NCBI GenBank assembly: GCA_902780785.1
Contig: CACZGS010000008.1
Coordinates: 62,001-126,000 of the forward strand
DNA from: Oscillospiraceae bacterium
Lineage (GTDB): Bacteria; Bacillota; Clostridia; Saccharofermentanales; Saccharofermentanaceae
DNA length: 64,000 nucleotides
Direction of reading: 5' to 3'
Position numbers and translations under genes: made by a program. Below the pieces are notes generated by a model, which saw only the letters and a list, made by a program, of their open reading frames with translations, made no database searches and was not told the DNA's origin. Of the stretch, positions 17,051-26,903 are shown one piece after another (the first letter of the stretch is position 1; each line of letters begins with the position of its first letter).

Positions 17051-18310
17051 TCAGAGATCCCAGGAACTGATGTATTTCTTCTGCTCTTCCGTGAGCTCGT
17101 CGATCCTGATGTCCTTTGTCTTAAGGAGGATCTCGGCAACCCTGTTATCGATGACTTCAGGTGTCTGGTATACGTCAACGGGAAGTCTTTCCGGGTTATT
17201 CGCGATATACATTGCAGACTGTGCCTGCAGAGCAAAGCTCATGTCCATGATCTCGACGGGGTGTCCGTCTCCTGAAGCGAGGTTTACGAGTCTTCCCTCA
17301 GCGATAACGCATACCGTATTACCGTTCTTAAGCTTATATCCGATGATGTTGTTACGGAGTTCTGCGCTCTCGACGCACATTTCCTTAAGCTCGGCAACGC
17401 TTACTTCGCAGTCGAAATGGCCTGCATTGCAGCATACCGCACCGTCCTTCATGGCCTCGAAATGTCTTCCGACGATAACGTCCTTGCAGCCTGTTACGGT
17501 AACGAAGAAATCACCTAAAGGAGCTGCCTCGTCCATGGTCATGACCTGATAGCCTTCCATGATAGCTTCACATGCCTTAACGGGATCGATCTCAGTAACG
17601 ATAACCTTGGCACCAAGGCCCTTTGCCCTCATGGCAACGCCTCTGCCGCACATGCCGTAACCTGCTACGACTACTGTCTTTCCTGCAACAACAAGGTTCG
17701 TTGTAGCCATTATCGCCGTCCATACGGATTGGCCTGTTCCGAATCTGTTATCAAATAGGTGCTTGCAGCGTGCGTCATTAACAGCAACAACAGGATAAAG
17801 GAGCTTGCCGTCACCCTTAAGGATCTCAAGCCTGTGAACGCCTGTCGTGGTCTCTTCACAGCCGCCCTTGACCTTAGCGGCCATATCCTTCAATTCGGAA
17901 TGCAGGAGCAAGGCAAAATCGCCGCCGTCATCGATTACGATGTCAGGCTCAAAGCTCAATGCCTTCTTAAGTCTTCCCCAGTAATGCTCTTCGTCATCGC
18001 CATGAACTGCATATACGTTCATGATATCCAAAGATGCAAGACCTGCGGCAACTTCATCCTGTGTGGACAAAGGATTGCACCCTGTAAGAGCTACCTCAGC
18101 GCCGCCTCTCGCAAGAGCTCTTGCAAGACATGCCGTCTTTGCTTCAACGTGTACGGATACAGAGATCTTCATGCCCTTAAAAGGCTGCTTCTCGATAAGC
18201 TCGGCTTCGATAGCCCTTAAAACAGGCATATTGCGGTATGCCCATTCGATCTTTTCCAAGCCCTTCGGCGCGAGACTGATGTCTCTTACTTCGTAATTGT
18301 ATCTTCCCAT
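17051..18310 (-). CDS. ahcY: Adenosylhomocysteinase
   Basis: A 419-residue NAD-dependent enzyme that splits S-adenosylhomocysteine into homocysteine and adenosine, keeping methylation running. Seen: MKISVSVHVEAKTACLA, the NPLSTQDEVAA strand, DDGGDFALLLH, the TTTGVHRL block, RFGTGQSVWTAI, the NAD-binding VVVAGYGMCGRGVAMRAKGLGAKV (GxGxxG), and CCNAGHFDCEV. The C-terminus lacks the long KPxxYRY tail of eukaryotic forms, like many archaeal and thermophile-type enzymes. It lies 24 bases after a purine nucleoside phosphorylase that could remove the adenosine-derived inosine, so the pair looks like an SAH recycling unit. Confidence 0.95.
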   Translation of the reverse strand: MGRYNYEVRDISLAPKGLEKIEWAYRNMPVLRAIEAELIEKQPFKGMKISVSVHVEAKTACLARALARGGAEVALTGCNPLSTQDEVAAGLASLDIMNVYAVHGDDEEHYWGRLKKALSFEPDIVIDDGGDFALLLHSELKDMAAKVKGGCEETTTGVHRLEILKGDGKLLYPVVAVNDARCKHLFDNRFGTGQSVWTAIMATTNLVVAGKTVVVAGYGMCGRGVAMRAKGLGAKVIVTEIDPVKACEAIMEGYQVMTMDEAAPLGDFFVTVTGCKDVIVGRHFEAMKDGAVCCNAGHFDCEVSVAELKEMCVESAELRNNIIGYKLKNGNTVCVIAEGRLVNLASGDGHPVEIMDMSFALQAQSAMYIANNPERLPVDVYQTPEVIDNRVAEILLKTKDIRIDELTEEQKKYISSWDL

Positions 18311-18334
18311 CGAAAATACCTCTTTCTAACCGGT

Positions 18335-19180
18335 TTATACGATAATTCTATTTACAAATTCTTTTACCAGAGCGCAGCTGTTAGCGGATGCAAGCGCAGC
18401 GTTATCAAGCACTTCCTGCTCTGACAAAGGGTTTCCCGATATTCCTGCAGCCATATTGGTGATGCAGGACATAGCGGCAACTCTGATGCCCATGTGAGAA
18501 GCTGCAATAGCTTCAGGTACAGTAGACATTCCGACACAGTCGGCACCCATGATCCTGAGCGCTCTTATCTCTGCGGGAGTCTCATACTGGGGGCCCTTGG
18601 TATAAGCATAAATACCCCTGCTGATCCTGATATTAAGGTCTCTGGCACTGTTGACCAGAGTATCTGTGAGTTCCGGATCGTAGACATGGCACTGATCGGG
18701 AAATCTGGTGCCGAATTCAGCTATATTGGGACCTCTTAAAACAGGCTCTGCATTGAAAGATAAATGGTCAGTGATAGCCACTAATTCAGGCACTTTCATC
18801 TCAAGATTAATGCCGCCTGAAGCGTTGGTCAGAAGAAGGACCTTAACACCCAGTCTGCCCATTACCCTGACATAGAATGTAACGGTCTCCATCGGATAAC
18901 CCTCGTAGTAATGGAACCTGCCGTTCATCATGAAGACAGGCTTGCCCGAAAGGGTTCCTGCAATAAGCGAGCCCTTGTGTCCGGGAGCTGTTGATACCGG
19001 GAATCCGGGAATGTCCTTATAGGGGATCTCTATGGCATCCTCAGCCATCTCAGAGAGCGGACCTAAACCCGAACCGAGCACGATACAAACAGCGGGAAGT
19101 GTTCTGTCAGACAAAACGCCCCTGATATAATCAGCAGCGCCGTCTACTCGTTCAACAAATTCTTTAACATCTGTAATCAT
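18335..19180 (-). CDS. punA: Purine-nucleoside phosphorylase (trimeric type)
   Basis: A 281-residue enzyme that phosphorolyses inosine and guanosine to the base plus ribose 1-phosphate. Family landmarks are IVLGSGLGPLSEMA, FPVSTAPGHKG, MNGRFHYYEGYPMETVTF, LLTNASGGIN, GPQYETPAEIRAL and GADCVGMSTVPEAIAA. The ATG at 19180 aligns with the start of PunA-type enzymes. No ribosome site precedes it and a TATAAT box (19192-19187) ends only six bases upstream, so the mRNA may be leaderless. A TTG start at 19231 is possible but has no ribosome site either. Probably co-transcribed with ahcY. Confidence 0.9.
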   Translation of the reverse strand: MITDVKEFVERVDGAADYIRGVLSDRTLPAVCIVLGSGLGPLSEMAEDAIEIPYKDIPGFPVSTAPGHKGSLIAGTLSGKPVFMMNGRFHYYEGYPMETVTFYVRVMGRLGVKVLLLTNASGGINLEMKVPELVAITDHLSFNAEPVLRGPNIAEFGTRFPDQCHVYDPELTDTLVNSARDLNIRISRGIYAYTKGPQYETPAEIRALRIMGADCVGMSTVPEAIAASHMGIRVAAMSCITNMAAGISGNPLSEQEVLDNAALASANSCALVKEFVNRIIV

Positions 19181-19240
19181 AGGACAATTATATAATTTAT
19201 TTTCTTTTTTCGCGATTGAATATGCGGCCAAAAATCATTA

Positions 19241-19275
19241 CAAAAAAACGGGCCAGCACCTTAGTGCCGACCCGT
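19241..19275 (-). terminator. Terminator of the secA operon
   Basis: On the minus strand ACGGGTCGGCAC pairs imperfectly with GTGCTGGCCCGT around a TAAG loop, followed by TTTTTTTG. It begins 30 bases after the secA stop. Confidence 0.9.
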
Positions 19276-19304
19276 CAGATTACTTAGATCTTAAGCTTTC
19301 GGAA

Positions 19305-22100
<2,796 letters not shown>

Positions 22101-22115
22101 TTTGTCCGTTACCCT

Positions 22116-22541
22116 TTATTGTTTTTGTTCGTTATTTTCTCCGGAAGCTTCCTTGAGTCTTTCAAGTGCCGTTCTGTATCCGCCTTCGGGATTCACATAG
22201 CAGTTCTTGACTCTCGAAATGGTCGTGGAGCTGACCTTTGTGGAAGATCTCGCTTTTCCGCGTACTCTGCCGGTTGATTTCTTGTTCGAATTTGCCTTGT
22301 CGGAAGAGGGCTCTTCTGCCGGCGAGATCTCTTTGATGATCTCTTCGTAGCTCTTGCCCTGTTCGATCCTTCTTACGATCTGCCAACGATGAAGAAATGA
22401 ATGCAGTTCATTTAATGAGCAGAGATCCAAAAAGAACTTGTGCATCTCTGTGCTGTCCCTCATAGTCAGCATGGCGTTATAAAGATCGGTTAATTCCTCT
22501 AATTCGCTCTCTGTAAAATGAGCATCACTTATGCTGTCCAT
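22116..22541 (-). CDS. YerC/TrpR-like regulator with an insert inside its HTH
   Basis: A 141-residue protein of the YerC/YecD family, relatives of the tryptophan repressor. Residues 10-72 match the family well (LTDLYNAMLTMRDSTEMHKFF, DLCSLNELHSFLHRWQIVRRI, GKSYEEIIKEIS). The recognition helix SSTTISRVKNC and the GGYRTALERL end are also clear. In ordinary members the two HTH helices are joined by a tight turn (about TGAST). Here some 30 residues rich in Ser, Lys, Arg and Asn (about 73-102) separate them. The frame is intact across the insert, so this is not a frameshift. It stands 15 bases before secA. DNA target unknown. Confidence 0.8.
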   Translation of the reverse strand: MDSISDAHFTESELEELTDLYNAMLTMRDSTEMHKFFLDLCSLNELHSFLHRWQIVRRIEQGKSYEEIIKEISPAEEPSSDKANSNKKSTGRVRGKARSSTKVSSTTISRVKNCYVNPEGGYRTALERLKEASGENNEQKQ

Positions 22542-22562
22542 CTTGTCTCCTATTACCCGTTA

Positions 22563-22796
22563 TCACGATACGACTCTAAGCAGATAATCCCAGATCGGCT
22601 TAGCATATCCCATGTATACTGCGGCAAATATGACCGTAGCAACGAGCATTAAGAGAATACCCAGGAGCAATCTAGAGAATATAAGATTAGTCTTGGCTTT
22701 CCTAAGAGAATCCCCAATAGAAAGCGACGCAGTCTTGTCCGTAGTGATCTTCGAATTTGCAAGACTCGGACGTCTAACGCTGTTATTATGTCTCAA
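22563..22796 (-). CDS. Small membrane protein, function unknown
   Basis: A 77-residue protein with a polar, basic N-terminus (RHNNSVRRPSLANS) and one long hydrophobic segment near the middle to end (LLLGILLMLVATVIFAAVYMGY). The TTG at 22796 is chosen because GGAGG (22809-22805) stands eight bases before it. An ATG at 22820 would place that ribosome site inside the coding region. It has its own promoter and leads the YerC-like/secA operon. The N-in, C-out form with a positively charged tail suggests a small accessory membrane protein, but I do not recognise the family. Confidence 0.6.
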   Translation of the reverse strand: MRHNNSVRRPSLANSKITTDKTASLSIGDSLRKAKTNLIFSRLLLGILLMLVATVIFAAVYMGYAKPIWDYLLRVVS

Positions 22797-22823
22797 TTTG
22801 TTTACCTCCAAACATACCAATAC

Positions 22824-22852
22824 ATAATAACAAATTATTTATTTTAAGACAA
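22824..22852 (-). promoter_or_regulatory. Promoter of the small membrane protein/YerC-like/secA operon
   Basis: Minus strand TTGTCT (22852-22847), 17 bp, TATTAT (22829-22824). A weak hairpin AAGGGG-GATC-CCTCTT just upstream (about 22856-22871) may end the TadE cluster transcript. Confidence 0.6.
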
Positions 22853-22868
22853 TAAAGAGGGATCCCCC

Positions 22869-23873
22869 TTAAGTACTGTACCTTTCAGAGGTCTCATACT
22901 CGCAGATTTCCAGTATAACGCCCTGAACAAAGGCATATCCCTTGAGGTTTTCGACGGCTTCCCTGCCAATCTGGCCCGAGTTCTCAGGTATTATAACCTT
23001 AAGATGTCTGGAATCAACACGGGTCACCTCATATTTTTTACCGTTTATCGTGGCAGACTGGGGCTCAAATTCCTTAAGAGACCTGATGTCATCCTTGATC
23101 TTCTTCTCTATATTGGACACATCCTGGTAATAAGGCGACGTCAGATCGATGCTCCTTATGGACGTAACTTCCCCGCCGTTAACTGAATCAATTACCGGAA
23201 ATGTCTTAGGAAGGTTTGCCCCGTACTTTTCACGGAAGGCTTCTCCCCTCTCGAAATTGCTCAAAGACCAGATATTGTCCTTTTCCTGCTCCTTTGTTTT
23301 GTTTTCTTCTGCATTCAGGAACAGTACGGGCTCACCGTACAAAGGGATCACGGAATAGACGCTCCTTGACTTCTTTCCGGCTATGGTAACAACGGAATAC
23401 TCAGTTAAGACTTCGATCACATGATGTCTGGGATTTATCGCGAAATAGACCTCAATATCCTTAGGGCAAAAGAAATCCGACCCGCCGTTTCTCTCGATAT
23501 AGGCGTTTCTTATCTGTTTTTCCATTGTTTTCGAGAACAGGCCCTGTAAGATCAGCTCTTTGAGAGTATAACCCGTCGCATTATCAATGCCGGCCCCGAC
23601 CGATAAGACCTTCGAGATTATCTCGCCGCCCTTGGTATTCCCGACGCCTAAGTCCGGGAATGCGTTTACTGCTGCAGACATGAGATCTGAGGAAGGGATC
23701 GAGACAGGATATAGAAGCGCCATCTTCTCACAGGTCTGTTCAACGGATCTTCGCATCAGGATATCCGTTCTGTAGAAGTCCATTGCGCTTACTATCGAAG
23801 CTATGAGGACAAGCGTTATGGTAAAAGCGATAGCCGCTTCGATCGTTACTGCTCCGCGCTTATTCTTTCTCAT
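22869..23873 (-). CDS. TadE-like envelope protein with a C-terminal CdiA-type domain
   Basis: A 334-residue protein. The N-terminus KRGAVTIEAAIAFTITLVLIASIV is a TadE/pilin-like signal with one membrane helix (about 8-31). Residues 32-195 are an extracytoplasmic domain I do not recognise. Residues 201-328 resemble the domain found at the end of CdiA and related contact-dependent toxins: IWSLSNFERG, NLPKTFPVIDSVNGGEVTSIRSIDL, YYQ, then SRHLKVIIPE and a final VILEICEYE strand. The resemblance is from memory and needs a profile search. The Lys of the common SIKSIDL motif is Arg240 here, so nuclease activity is uncertain. It is the last gene of a three-gene cluster, 15 bases after the DUF5702-like gene. 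Confidence 0.65.
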   Translation of the reverse strand: MRKNKRGAVTIEAAIAFTITLVLIASIVSAMDFYRTDILMRRSVEQTCEKMALLYPVSIPSSDLMSAAVNAFPDLGVGNTKGGEIISKVLSVGAGIDNATGYTLKELILQGLFSKTMEKQIRNAYIERNGGSDFFCPKDIEVYFAINPRHHVIEVLTEYSVVTIAGKKSRSVYSVIPLYGEPVLFLNAEENKTKEQEKDNIWSLSNFERGEAFREKYGANLPKTFPVIDSVNGGEVTSIRSIDLTSPYYQDVSNIEKKIKDDIRSLKEFEPQSATINGKKYEVTRVDSRHLKVIIPENSGQIGREAVENLKGYAFVQGVILEICEYETSERYST

Positions 23874-23888
23874 GGGTCTTCCTCCGGT

Positions 23889-25250
23889 CTATTCATAAAG
23901 CTGATAGGATTTGGTCACCGAATAGGTATTGCCTCTGAAATCCGCTTCAAGCGTAAGGCCCTTATAAAGGTCCCCGTAATCCCTCTCGAGCACTTTAAGG
24001 CTTCTTTCAAGGAGCTTATCCATAGAAGCGCAAAGGCAGTAAAGATAAAGGAAATCCCTGTAATTCCAGGTCACGAGCTTATTCCCTTCATATTCGAAGA
24101 TCACGGCCCTTCCGCCGTACATTATGGCATTCAGATCCTTGGTAGCCTGGAGCGTGGCACAGAAAAAGATAAGTCCGGCACGGATTATCTTCGGATCGAT
24201 ATCTACAGTGCCTTCGCTTACGGCCAATATGATCTCCGATACGATCTGTGCTATGACATACATGGTATTTCTGAACTTCTCATCGGCATAATCTTTAAGT
24301 ACGCACGAAGCGATCATGATGTGGATGTCAAAAAACAACAGCTCGTATACACCGGTCATGCCCTCATGCCCTGTGATGATATATTCGCAGTCCGGACTCT
24401 TTTTGCTGTGTATGGAACCAAAGCCGGTTCCGTTTATGGATGCATCTCCGGAAGGCCTGAAATAGCAGTCAAAGTTATAAGCGCAGTAAAAGGAAACATT
24501 GCATTTGGTAAGAGCTTCAGGCGAATTATCCGTCAGCAGTGAATTTAGGCCTTCCATTCTGGAAAGAGTGTTCAGAAAGAGCTGCCAGTTGGCGGGATCG
24601 ACGTCGATATCAAGGCCTATGTCTTTTATGGCGTTCTTATAGTCTTCGCTTAGGGAATCGATCTCATTTGCTTCTTCGACAAGCTCGTCAATATTTAACG
24701 TGTCTTCTGCCTTTTTGATCCAATCCTCAGCCTTGTCAGAACCTGTGATTATCTTCGACACATATCCTGCCGCGGGGCTCTTCATGAACTGTCCGACTTC
24801 GTTCAGCACGCCGTTCTTATCAAGTTCCCTGATCATGTCGGCATATTGCTGGACGAGCATTTTCATGGTAAATCCGGTTCCTCTGTACCAGAAATACGAA
24901 TCGATCGCTTTCTTAAGGTCCTCACAGGTAAATCTCTGTTTCCCTGACACAAAAAGCTCGGATTCACATGTAAGTCCGTTGATCTCCAAAGCCTTCTCAA
25001 AGCACTCTCCGTCAACGCCTTCTATTGCAAAAGCATAAATGCCGTAAACGCTGTATAACTGCCTGTTATAATCGGCGAGGATCGTCTCGACTTCATTCTT
25101 CAAAGCGGTATTGACGCTTAATGCGTAATCGAGATTCCATACAAATGCCACGAATGTGCACTCGACCAGTATCAGCGCTGACATTATGATCGCCAGAAAT
25201 ATGGAGGATGCTCCGTGCTTGTTTCTTTTGCGGGTATTAATTCTCTTCAT
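23889..25250 (-). CDS. DUF5702-like Tad-associated envelope protein
   Basis: A 453-residue protein. A basic N-terminus (KRINTRKRNKHGASSIF) leads into one membrane helix (about 16-38), a TadE/TadG-like anchor. The rest is a large extracytoplasmic region matching DUF5702 proteins of Clostridia by its order of features: YNRQLYSVYGIYAFA near 60-75, a helical central part, and CEYIITGHEGM, FRNTMYVIAQIV and YRDFLYLYCL toward the end. Such proteins are usually encoded with Tad (type IVc) pilus genes. No TadA ATPase or TadB/C platform is in this window, so the export machinery must lie elsewhere. Its start overlaps the upstream TadE-like gene by 14 bases. Confidence 0.65.
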   Translation of the reverse strand: MKRINTRKRNKHGASSIFLAIIMSALILVECTFVAFVWNLDYALSVNTALKNEVETILADYNRQLYSVYGIYAFAIEGVDGECFEKALEINGLTCESELFVSGKQRFTCEDLKKAIDSYFWYRGTGFTMKMLVQQYADMIRELDKNGVLNEVGQFMKSPAAGYVSKIITGSDKAEDWIKKAEDTLNIDELVEEANEIDSLSEDYKNAIKDIGLDIDVDPANWQLFLNTLSRMEGLNSLLTDNSPEALTKCNVSFYCAYNFDCYFRPSGDASINGTGFGSIHSKKSPDCEYIITGHEGMTGVYELLFFDIHIMIASCVLKDYADEKFRNTMYVIAQIVSEIILAVSEGTVDIDPKIIRAGLIFFCATLQATKDLNAIMYGGRAVIFEYEGNKLVTWNYRDFLYLYCLCASMDKLLERSLKVLERDYGDLYKGLTLEADFRGNTYSVTKSYQLYE

Positions 25251-25539
25251 TTTCTGCCCCCTTCGAAAGATCGAAAACAGAACCGTATATGAGCCTGAAA
25301 TTATCTGATATGCCCGTCAGGAATGTGCAGAGCCTTTCAGCGGACGTGTCATAACATGTGACGCCGTGAACAGTATTGCCGTACATGACCTCCCTGTCCT
25401 GCTCCATGTAAAAGAGTTCATTTCCGCCGTCTTTTGCGCATTCGAAGCTATCCAGCGCTATAGCTTCAGGGCCCGTGATCATAAAGGTCAGAAGCACCAG
25501 GATCAAAGTAAAGCTGATTGCCGTTTCAAGAGTAGACAT
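25237..25539 (-). CDS. Short TadE-like protein
   Basis: A 100-residue protein starting at the ATG 25539, which has GGAGG (25550-25546) six bases upstream. An upstream in-frame ATG at 25605 would run into the repeat array and has no ribosome site. The N-terminus STLETAISFTLILVLLTFMI resembles a TadE signal/anchor with the conserved Glu. The remaining 75 residues are extracytoplasmic and carry two Cys (TCYDTSAERLC). It could be a minor pilin-like subunit. It heads the cluster with the DUF5702-like gene and the larger TadE-like gene. Confidence 0.65.
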   Translation of the reverse strand: MSTLETAISFTLILVLLTFMITGPEAIALDSFECAKDGGNELFYMEQDREVMYGNTVHGVTCYDTSAERLCTFLTGISDNFRLIYGSVFDLSKGAENEEN

Positions 25540-25559
25540 AGAGCACCTCCTTTTATGAG

Positions 25560-25629
25560 ATTCTATAATCAGAAGGCATTTGATATTCCTGACAAAATAC
25601 GACAAAACACGACAAAAACCGACAAGAAA
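25560..25629 (-). promoter_or_regulatory. Phased GACAA array and -10 box before the TadE/DUF5702 cluster
   Basis: On the plus strand GACAA begins at 25591, 25601, 25611 and 25621, exactly one helical turn apart (consensus GACAAAAYAC). The gene-facing strand reads TTGTC. The 15-mer AAAACCGACAAGAAA at 25615-25629 recurs upstream of comEC. A -10-like TAGAAT (25565-25560, minus strand) stands 14 bases before the ribosome site, and there is no recognisable -35. Layout suggests activator binding on one face of the DNA upstream of a -35-less promoter. Confidence 0.6.
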
Positions 25630-25652
25630 AAACGCCCCTTTCCCGGAGCGTT
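25626..25652 (-). terminator. Terminator after the MBL hydrolase gene
   Basis: On the minus strand AACGCTCC-GGGAAA-GGGGCGTT (one mismatch) is followed by TTTTTTC. It lies about 80 bases past the stop of the hydrolase gene and touches the distal end of the GACAA array. The remaining bases to 25732 show nothing else. Confidence 0.8.
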
Positions 25653-25732
25653 CAAAATACGCAAATGATTTATTTTATTGCCTTTGACGGCATTTTCGAA
25701 ACCTTGTCCGTCATTATAGTCTTATATTTACA

Positions 25733-26392
25733 TTACAGCGAGAAATAAGGGTTAAATCTTACCTCAAAACCTATCGTCGATGCAGGACCGTGCCCCGGGT
25801 AGATCTTGAGCTCCGGATCAAGCTTGGCGATCCTTCTTACCGATTCAATGAGCATCTTGGATGAACCGCCCGGCATATCGGTGCGGCCTACAGATCCCCT
25901 GAATACCGTATCGCCGGTAAAGAGCATCTCTTCGCCTGAGAGATTGACCATAAAGCAAACGCTTCCCATCGTATGTCCGGGTGTCTCATAAGGCTTGATC
26001 TCGAGATCATCATCCTTAAAGATATTCTGCCCGTACATACCTGCAAGATTTGAAAATTTGAAGTCGTAGGATATCTCCCTGCCCTCCATATAAGAGCAAT
26101 TCATAAAGCCGCTCTTGATAAGGTCCTTGTCATTGCTGCTGAAGAAGACATTGGCATTGGGATAAGCAGAGATCCACTCATTGATGTACTTGATATGGTC
26201 GTGATGGCCATGGGTAAGGAGCAAAGCATTGACAGGGCAATCTCCTGCAGCAAGTCCGGACATCTTTGAAAATGACTCTGCAGCCTCAGGCGATACGGAA
26301 GGATCAATTACAAAAACACCGGACGGGCCGGTGAGAATGTACATATTGGACTCCAAAGGTCCTAATGGTAAGGTGATCAGCCCGCAGTCCAT
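25733..26392 (-). CDS. MBL-fold metallo-hydrolase, glyoxalase II-like
   Basis: A 219-residue metallo-beta-lactamase-fold hydrolase. The zinc motif THGHHDHI (HxHxDH), ETPGHTMGS, FTGDTVFRGSVGRTDMPGG and YPGHGPASTIGFE are all present, so the dinuclear site looks complete. These match the YcbL/glyoxalase II-like branch, which hydrolyses thioesters such as lactoylglutathione or lactoyl-bacillithiol. It overlaps the stop of a methylglyoxal-synthase-like gene by 16 bases, an arrangement that suggests a methylglyoxal or related thioester theme. The true substrate is not shown. Confidence 0.85.
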   Translation of the reverse strand: MDCGLITLPLGPLESNMYILTGPSGVFVIDPSVSPEAAESFSKMSGLAAGDCPVNALLLTHGHHDHIKYINEWISAYPNANVFFSSNDKDLIKSGFMNCSYMEGREISYDFKFSNLAGMYGQNIFKDDDLEIKPYETPGHTMGSVCFMVNLSGEEMLFTGDTVFRGSVGRTDMPGGSSKMLIESVRRIAKLDPELKIYPGHGPASTIGFEVRFNPYFSL

Positions 26393-26769
26393 TCGCGGTA
26401 ATCAAGAGCGCCGCTGTCGATCGCTGTAACAAGGATCTCGGCTGAAGCGATATTCGTCGCATAAGGGATCGTATTTTGATCGCAGACATCCAAAAGCTCG
26501 AAAGGATTGGATTCGCCTACCTGACGGCCGTCCCTCAAATAGATGACACAGTCAATACCGTTATATTCTGCTCTGGAAGCAAGCTGTTCGAATCCGCTCG
26601 AATAATCTACAGAGAGTCCGGAAACATCCAGATCAGCTGCAGACTTAAGAAGCTTAGCGGTATTGTATACGGAGATGAGCTGATGTTTCTCAAGCAAAGG
26701 CTTGTAGGCAATGCAGAAATTAACGAGCAATTCAGTCTTCCTGTTGTCGGCCATCAAAACGATCTTCAT
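26377..26769 (-). CDS. Methylglyoxal-synthase-like protein lacking catalytic residues
   Basis: A 130-residue protein with the MGS-like Rossmann fold. Matches to MgsA are KIVLMADNRKTELLVNFCIAYKP at the start, GIDCVIYLRD in the middle and TIPYATNIASAEILVTAI at the end. Active-site parts are altered. The His of the usual AHD is lost (MADN), the GGDQQ loop with catalytic Asp is replaced by SSGFEQL, and the PHxPD motif is replaced by ESNPF. It probably does not make methylglyoxal from dihydroxyacetone phosphate, and may bind a phosphate ligand as a sensor. It is coupled to the MBL hydrolase. GGGAG precedes the ATG. Confidence 0.75.
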   Translation of the reverse strand: MKIVLMADNRKTELLVNFCIAYKPLLEKHQLISVYNTAKLLKSAADLDVSGLSVDYSSGFEQLASRAEYNGIDCVIYLRDGRQVGESNPFELLDVCDQNTIPYATNIASAEILVTAIDSGALDYREWTAG

Positions 26770-26801
26770 CCAAAATCTCCCATTAAAAAACTAATAAACA
26801 G

Positions 26802-26830
26802 ATTGTACAGTAAAATGCTCTTTCGAGCAA
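26802..26830 (-). promoter_or_regulatory. Promoter of the MGS-like/MBL genes, with an embedded hairpin
   Basis: Minus strand TTGCTC (26830-26825), 17 bp, TACAAT (26807-26802). The spacer includes TGCTC-GAAA-GAGCA (26829-26816) followed by TTTTA, a short GNRA-loop hairpin that may end the PBP2 transcript. Both readings are plausible together. Confidence 0.45.
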
Positions 26831-26903
26831 CTTGTTTTTATAACAAATTCACAAGAAATACAAACTTTTTTGATTTGGCTTGTATATTATGCTCAAGGAC
26901 TTA

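Noticed and set aside
22250..22330. Frameshift in the YerC-like gene as the cause of the odd HTH
   Set aside because: The frame is open through the insert and both flanking helices are in the same frame, so it is an insert rather than a shift.
25591..25630. Short regular repeat that might be a CRISPR remnant
   Set aside because: The unit is 10 bp with only 5 fixed bases and no spacers, far too short for CRISPR. It fits a regulator site.
25733..26769. Complete methylglyoxal production and detoxification pair
   Set aside because: The MGS-like protein lacks the catalytic Asp and His residues, so the first step is not supported.
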